64,000 nucleotides of DNA from Candidatus Delongbacteria bacterium (GTDB lineage: Bacteria; CAIWAD01), in the NCBI GenBank assembly GCA_041675285.1, contig JBAYTZ010000002.1:310001-374000 (forward strand). The letters are read 5' to 3'. Position 1 is the first letter of the stretch. Each line of letters starts with the position of its first letter. This document shows positions 62,389-64,000 of this stretch, piece by piece. Below the pieces are notes generated by a model. It ran no database searches. It saw only the letters and a list, made by a program, of their open reading frames with translations, and had not been told where the DNA came from. The position numbers and the translations under genes are program-made.

Positions 62389-63993
62389 ATGGAATTCACG
62401 TATCACGACCCCTTCCCCCTGGGCCCGGACACCACGCCCTACGCCCTGCTGGGCCAGGATGACGTGAAGCTGCAGGCCTTCCAGGGCGACGAGCTGCTCT
62501 ACGTGGGGCACGAGGCCCTCTCCCTGCTGGCCCGCCGCGCCTTCTCCGACGTCAACTACCTGCTGCGGCCCAGCCATCAGGAACTGGTGGCCCGCATCCT
62601 GGACGACCCCGAGGCCAGCGACAACGACCGTTACGTGGCCCAGGCCATGCTGCGCAACGCGGTCATCTCCGCCGAGCGCCAGCTGCCCTTCTGCCAGGAC
62701 ACGGGCACGGCCATCATCTACGCCAAGAAGGGCCACCACGTGGCCACCTCCGGCCGCGACGAGGAGGCCCTCTCGCGCGGCGTCTTCCGGGCCTACACGC
62801 AGGAGAGTTTCCGCTATTCGCAGATGCTGCCCCTGAGCATGTACGAGGAGAGGAACAGCGGCAGCAACCTCCCCGCCCAGATCGACATCGTGGCCTCCCA
62901 CGGCACGGATTACCGCTTCCTGTTCGTGGCCAAGGGCGGCGGCAGCGCCAACAAGAGCCAGCTCTTCCAGATGACCAAGGCCGTGCTGACCCCGGCGGCG
63001 CTCAAGCCCTTCCTGGTGGACAAGATGCGCACCCTGGGCACGGCGGCCTGCCCGCCCTACCACCTCACCTTCGTCATCGGCGGCACCAGCGCCGAGACCG
63101 TGATGAAGACCGTCAAGCTGGCCTCCTGCGGCTGGTACGACAGCCTGCCCACCCAGGGCGGCCCCGGCGGCGCGGCCTTCCGCGACCTGGAGCTGGAGGC
63201 CGAACTGCTGGAGGAATCCCGCCGGCTGGGCATCGGCGCCCAGTTCGGGGGCAAGTACTTCTGCCACGACGTGCGGGTGATCCGCCTGCCGCGCCACGGC
63301 GCCAGCTGCCCCATCGGGATGGGCGTCTCCTGCAGCGCCGATCGCAACATCAAGGGGCGCATCGACGCCGAGGGCGTCTGGCTGGAGGAGTTGGAGCTGG
63401 ATCCGGGCCGCTTCCTGACGGGCCGGCAGCTGGACGCCTCGACGAGCGTGCCCGTGGACCTCAACCGGCCCATGACCGAGATCCGCGAGGAGCTCTCCCA
63501 GTACCCGGTGAAGACCCTGCTGCGCCTGAGCGGCAAGCTGGTCGTCGCCCGGGACATGGCCCACGCCCGGCTCTTCGAGATGCTGCAGGCCGGCCAGCCG
63601 CTGCCCGCCTACTTCCGCGACCACCCGATCTACTACGCCGGCCCGGCCAAGACCCCCAACGGCAAGGCCACCGGTTCCTTCGGCCCCACCACGGCCCAGC
63701 GGATGGATCCCTACGTGGACGCCTTCCAAAAAGCCGGCGGCAGCCACGTGATGATCGCCAAGGGCAACCGCGGCCAGGTGGTCACGGAGGCCTGCCAGGC
63801 CAACGGCGGCTTTTACCTGGGCAGCCCGGGCGGACCGGCGGCCCTGCTGGCCCAGGAGCACATCTTCAGCCAGAAGGTCCTGGACTTCGTCGAGTTCGGG
63901 ATGGAGGCGGTCTGGGAGATCGAGGTGCGTGACTTCCCGGCGATCATCCTGGTGGACGACAAGGGCAACGACTTCTTCCGGCAGCTGCTGTAG
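62389..63993 (+). CDS. fumA: Class I (iron-sulfur) fumarate hydratase
   Basis: 534 residues, ATG 62389 after CGGAGGAG. Single-chain FumA/FumB-type enzyme: iron-sulfur cysteines in LPFCQDTGTA, MGVSCSAD-type and LASCGWYD segments, KGGGSANKSQLFQM, and a C-terminal beta part GPTTAQRMDPYVDAFQKAGG, IAKGNRGQ, YLGSPGGPAALLA. It interconverts fumarate and malate in the TCA cycle, consistent with isocitrate dehydrogenase elsewhere in the window. The gene is complete; the window ends seven bases after its stop. Confidence 0.94.
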   Translation: MEFTYHDPFPLGPDTTPYALLGQDDVKLQAFQGDELLYVGHEALSLLARRAFSDVNYLLRPSHQELVARILDDPEASDNDRYVAQAMLRNAVISAERQLPFCQDTGTAIIYAKKGHHVATSGRDEEALSRGVFRAYTQESFRYSQMLPLSMYEERNSGSNLPAQIDIVASHGTDYRFLFVAKGGGSANKSQLFQMTKAVLTPAALKPFLVDKMRTLGTAACPPYHLTFVIGGTSAETVMKTVKLASCGWYDSLPTQGGPGGAAFRDLELEAELLEESRRLGIGAQFGGKYFCHDVRVIRLPRHGASCPIGMGVSCSADRNIKGRIDAEGVWLEELELDPGRFLTGRQLDASTSVPVDLNRPMTEIREELSQYPVKTLLRLSGKLVVARDMAHARLFEMLQAGQPLPAYFRDHPIYYAGPAKTPNGKATGSFGPTTAQRMDPYVDAFQKAGGSHVMIAKGNRGQVVTEACQANGGFYLGSPGGPAALLAQEHIFSQKVLDFVEFGMEAVWEIEVRDFPAIILVDDKGNDFFRQLL

Positions 63994-64000
63994 CAGTCGA

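Overview
The window is very GC-rich, coding-dense DNA from a Gram-negative bacterium: it encodes outer-membrane porins, lipoproteins, TorF-like and OprP-like barrels and periplasmic enzymes with signal peptides. Metabolic genes point to (micro)aerobic respiration with anaerobic-type accessories: cbb3 oxidase assembly genes, a heptaheme cytochrome, NAD-type isocitrate dehydrogenase, class I fumarase, superoxide reductase, rubrerythrin and NfnAB. The gene order ccoG-ccoH-COG2836-ccoI resembles Bacteroidota/Chlorobi-related lineages, and a propeller/Y_Y_Y hybrid kinase and a fibronectin-III-like cytochrome tail fit that. I therefore lean to a high-GC member of the FCB side of the tree, but this is inference; no rRNA or tRNA gene was seen.

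Layout. 1-6501: cbb3 oxidase maturation (end of ccoG, ccoH, a COG2836 membrane protein, ccoI, then ccoS after a convergent heptaheme cytochrome). 6576-12268: ECF sigma factor with overlapping membrane anti-sigma candidate, then a 1312-residue propeller hybrid kinase. 12333-14806: isocitrate dehydrogenase, superoxide reductase and a secreted beta carbonic anhydrase. 14863-24308: a PAS/GAF histidine kinase with a response regulator carrying a dead HD domain, a divergent two-gene module of unknown function, and two chemoreceptors with nearly identical signalling domains. 24481-33488: a complete pst-phoU operon behind a three-repeat Pho-box-like site, followed by two tandem phosphate-porin-like genes. 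33568-38919: a six-gene lipid-modification operon (desaturase, CFA-type methyltransferase, DUF1365, flavin oxidase, DUF1295, DUF2878), nearly all joined by 4-base stop/start overlaps, with a readable sigma70-type promoter. 39071-47189: an orphan PAS-GAF sensor with a 61-residue protein, then an operon of CHASE4 kinase, hybrid kinase, REC-pseudoGGDEF-pseudoEAL protein and TorF-like porin. 47366-50323: nfnAB and a rubrerythrin. 50560-52043: two paralogous lipoproteins. 52095-57854: PP2C phosphatase, Ser/Thr kinase with degenerate STAND and TPR regions, and GAF histidine kinase in overlapping genes. 58179-63993: leader peptide plus PAS hybrid kinase, DUF309, endonuclease III, GTP cyclohydrolase I and fumarase.

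The strongest unusual signals are: (i) the PP2C / Ser-Thr kinase / histidine kinase cluster, which looks like a cyanobacterial/myxobacterial HstK-type fusion split into overlapping genes with an ATP-site-less STAND region; (ii) several signalling proteins that have kept their fold but lost catalytic residues (HD, GGDEF, EAL, STAND), suggesting protein-protein signalling; (iii) a translationally coupled 22-residue leader peptide before a hybrid kinase; (iv) an 11-bp-phased triple repeat before pstS; and (v) several different intergenic inverted-repeat elements. Promoter and operator calls, and start codons where noted, are read by eye.
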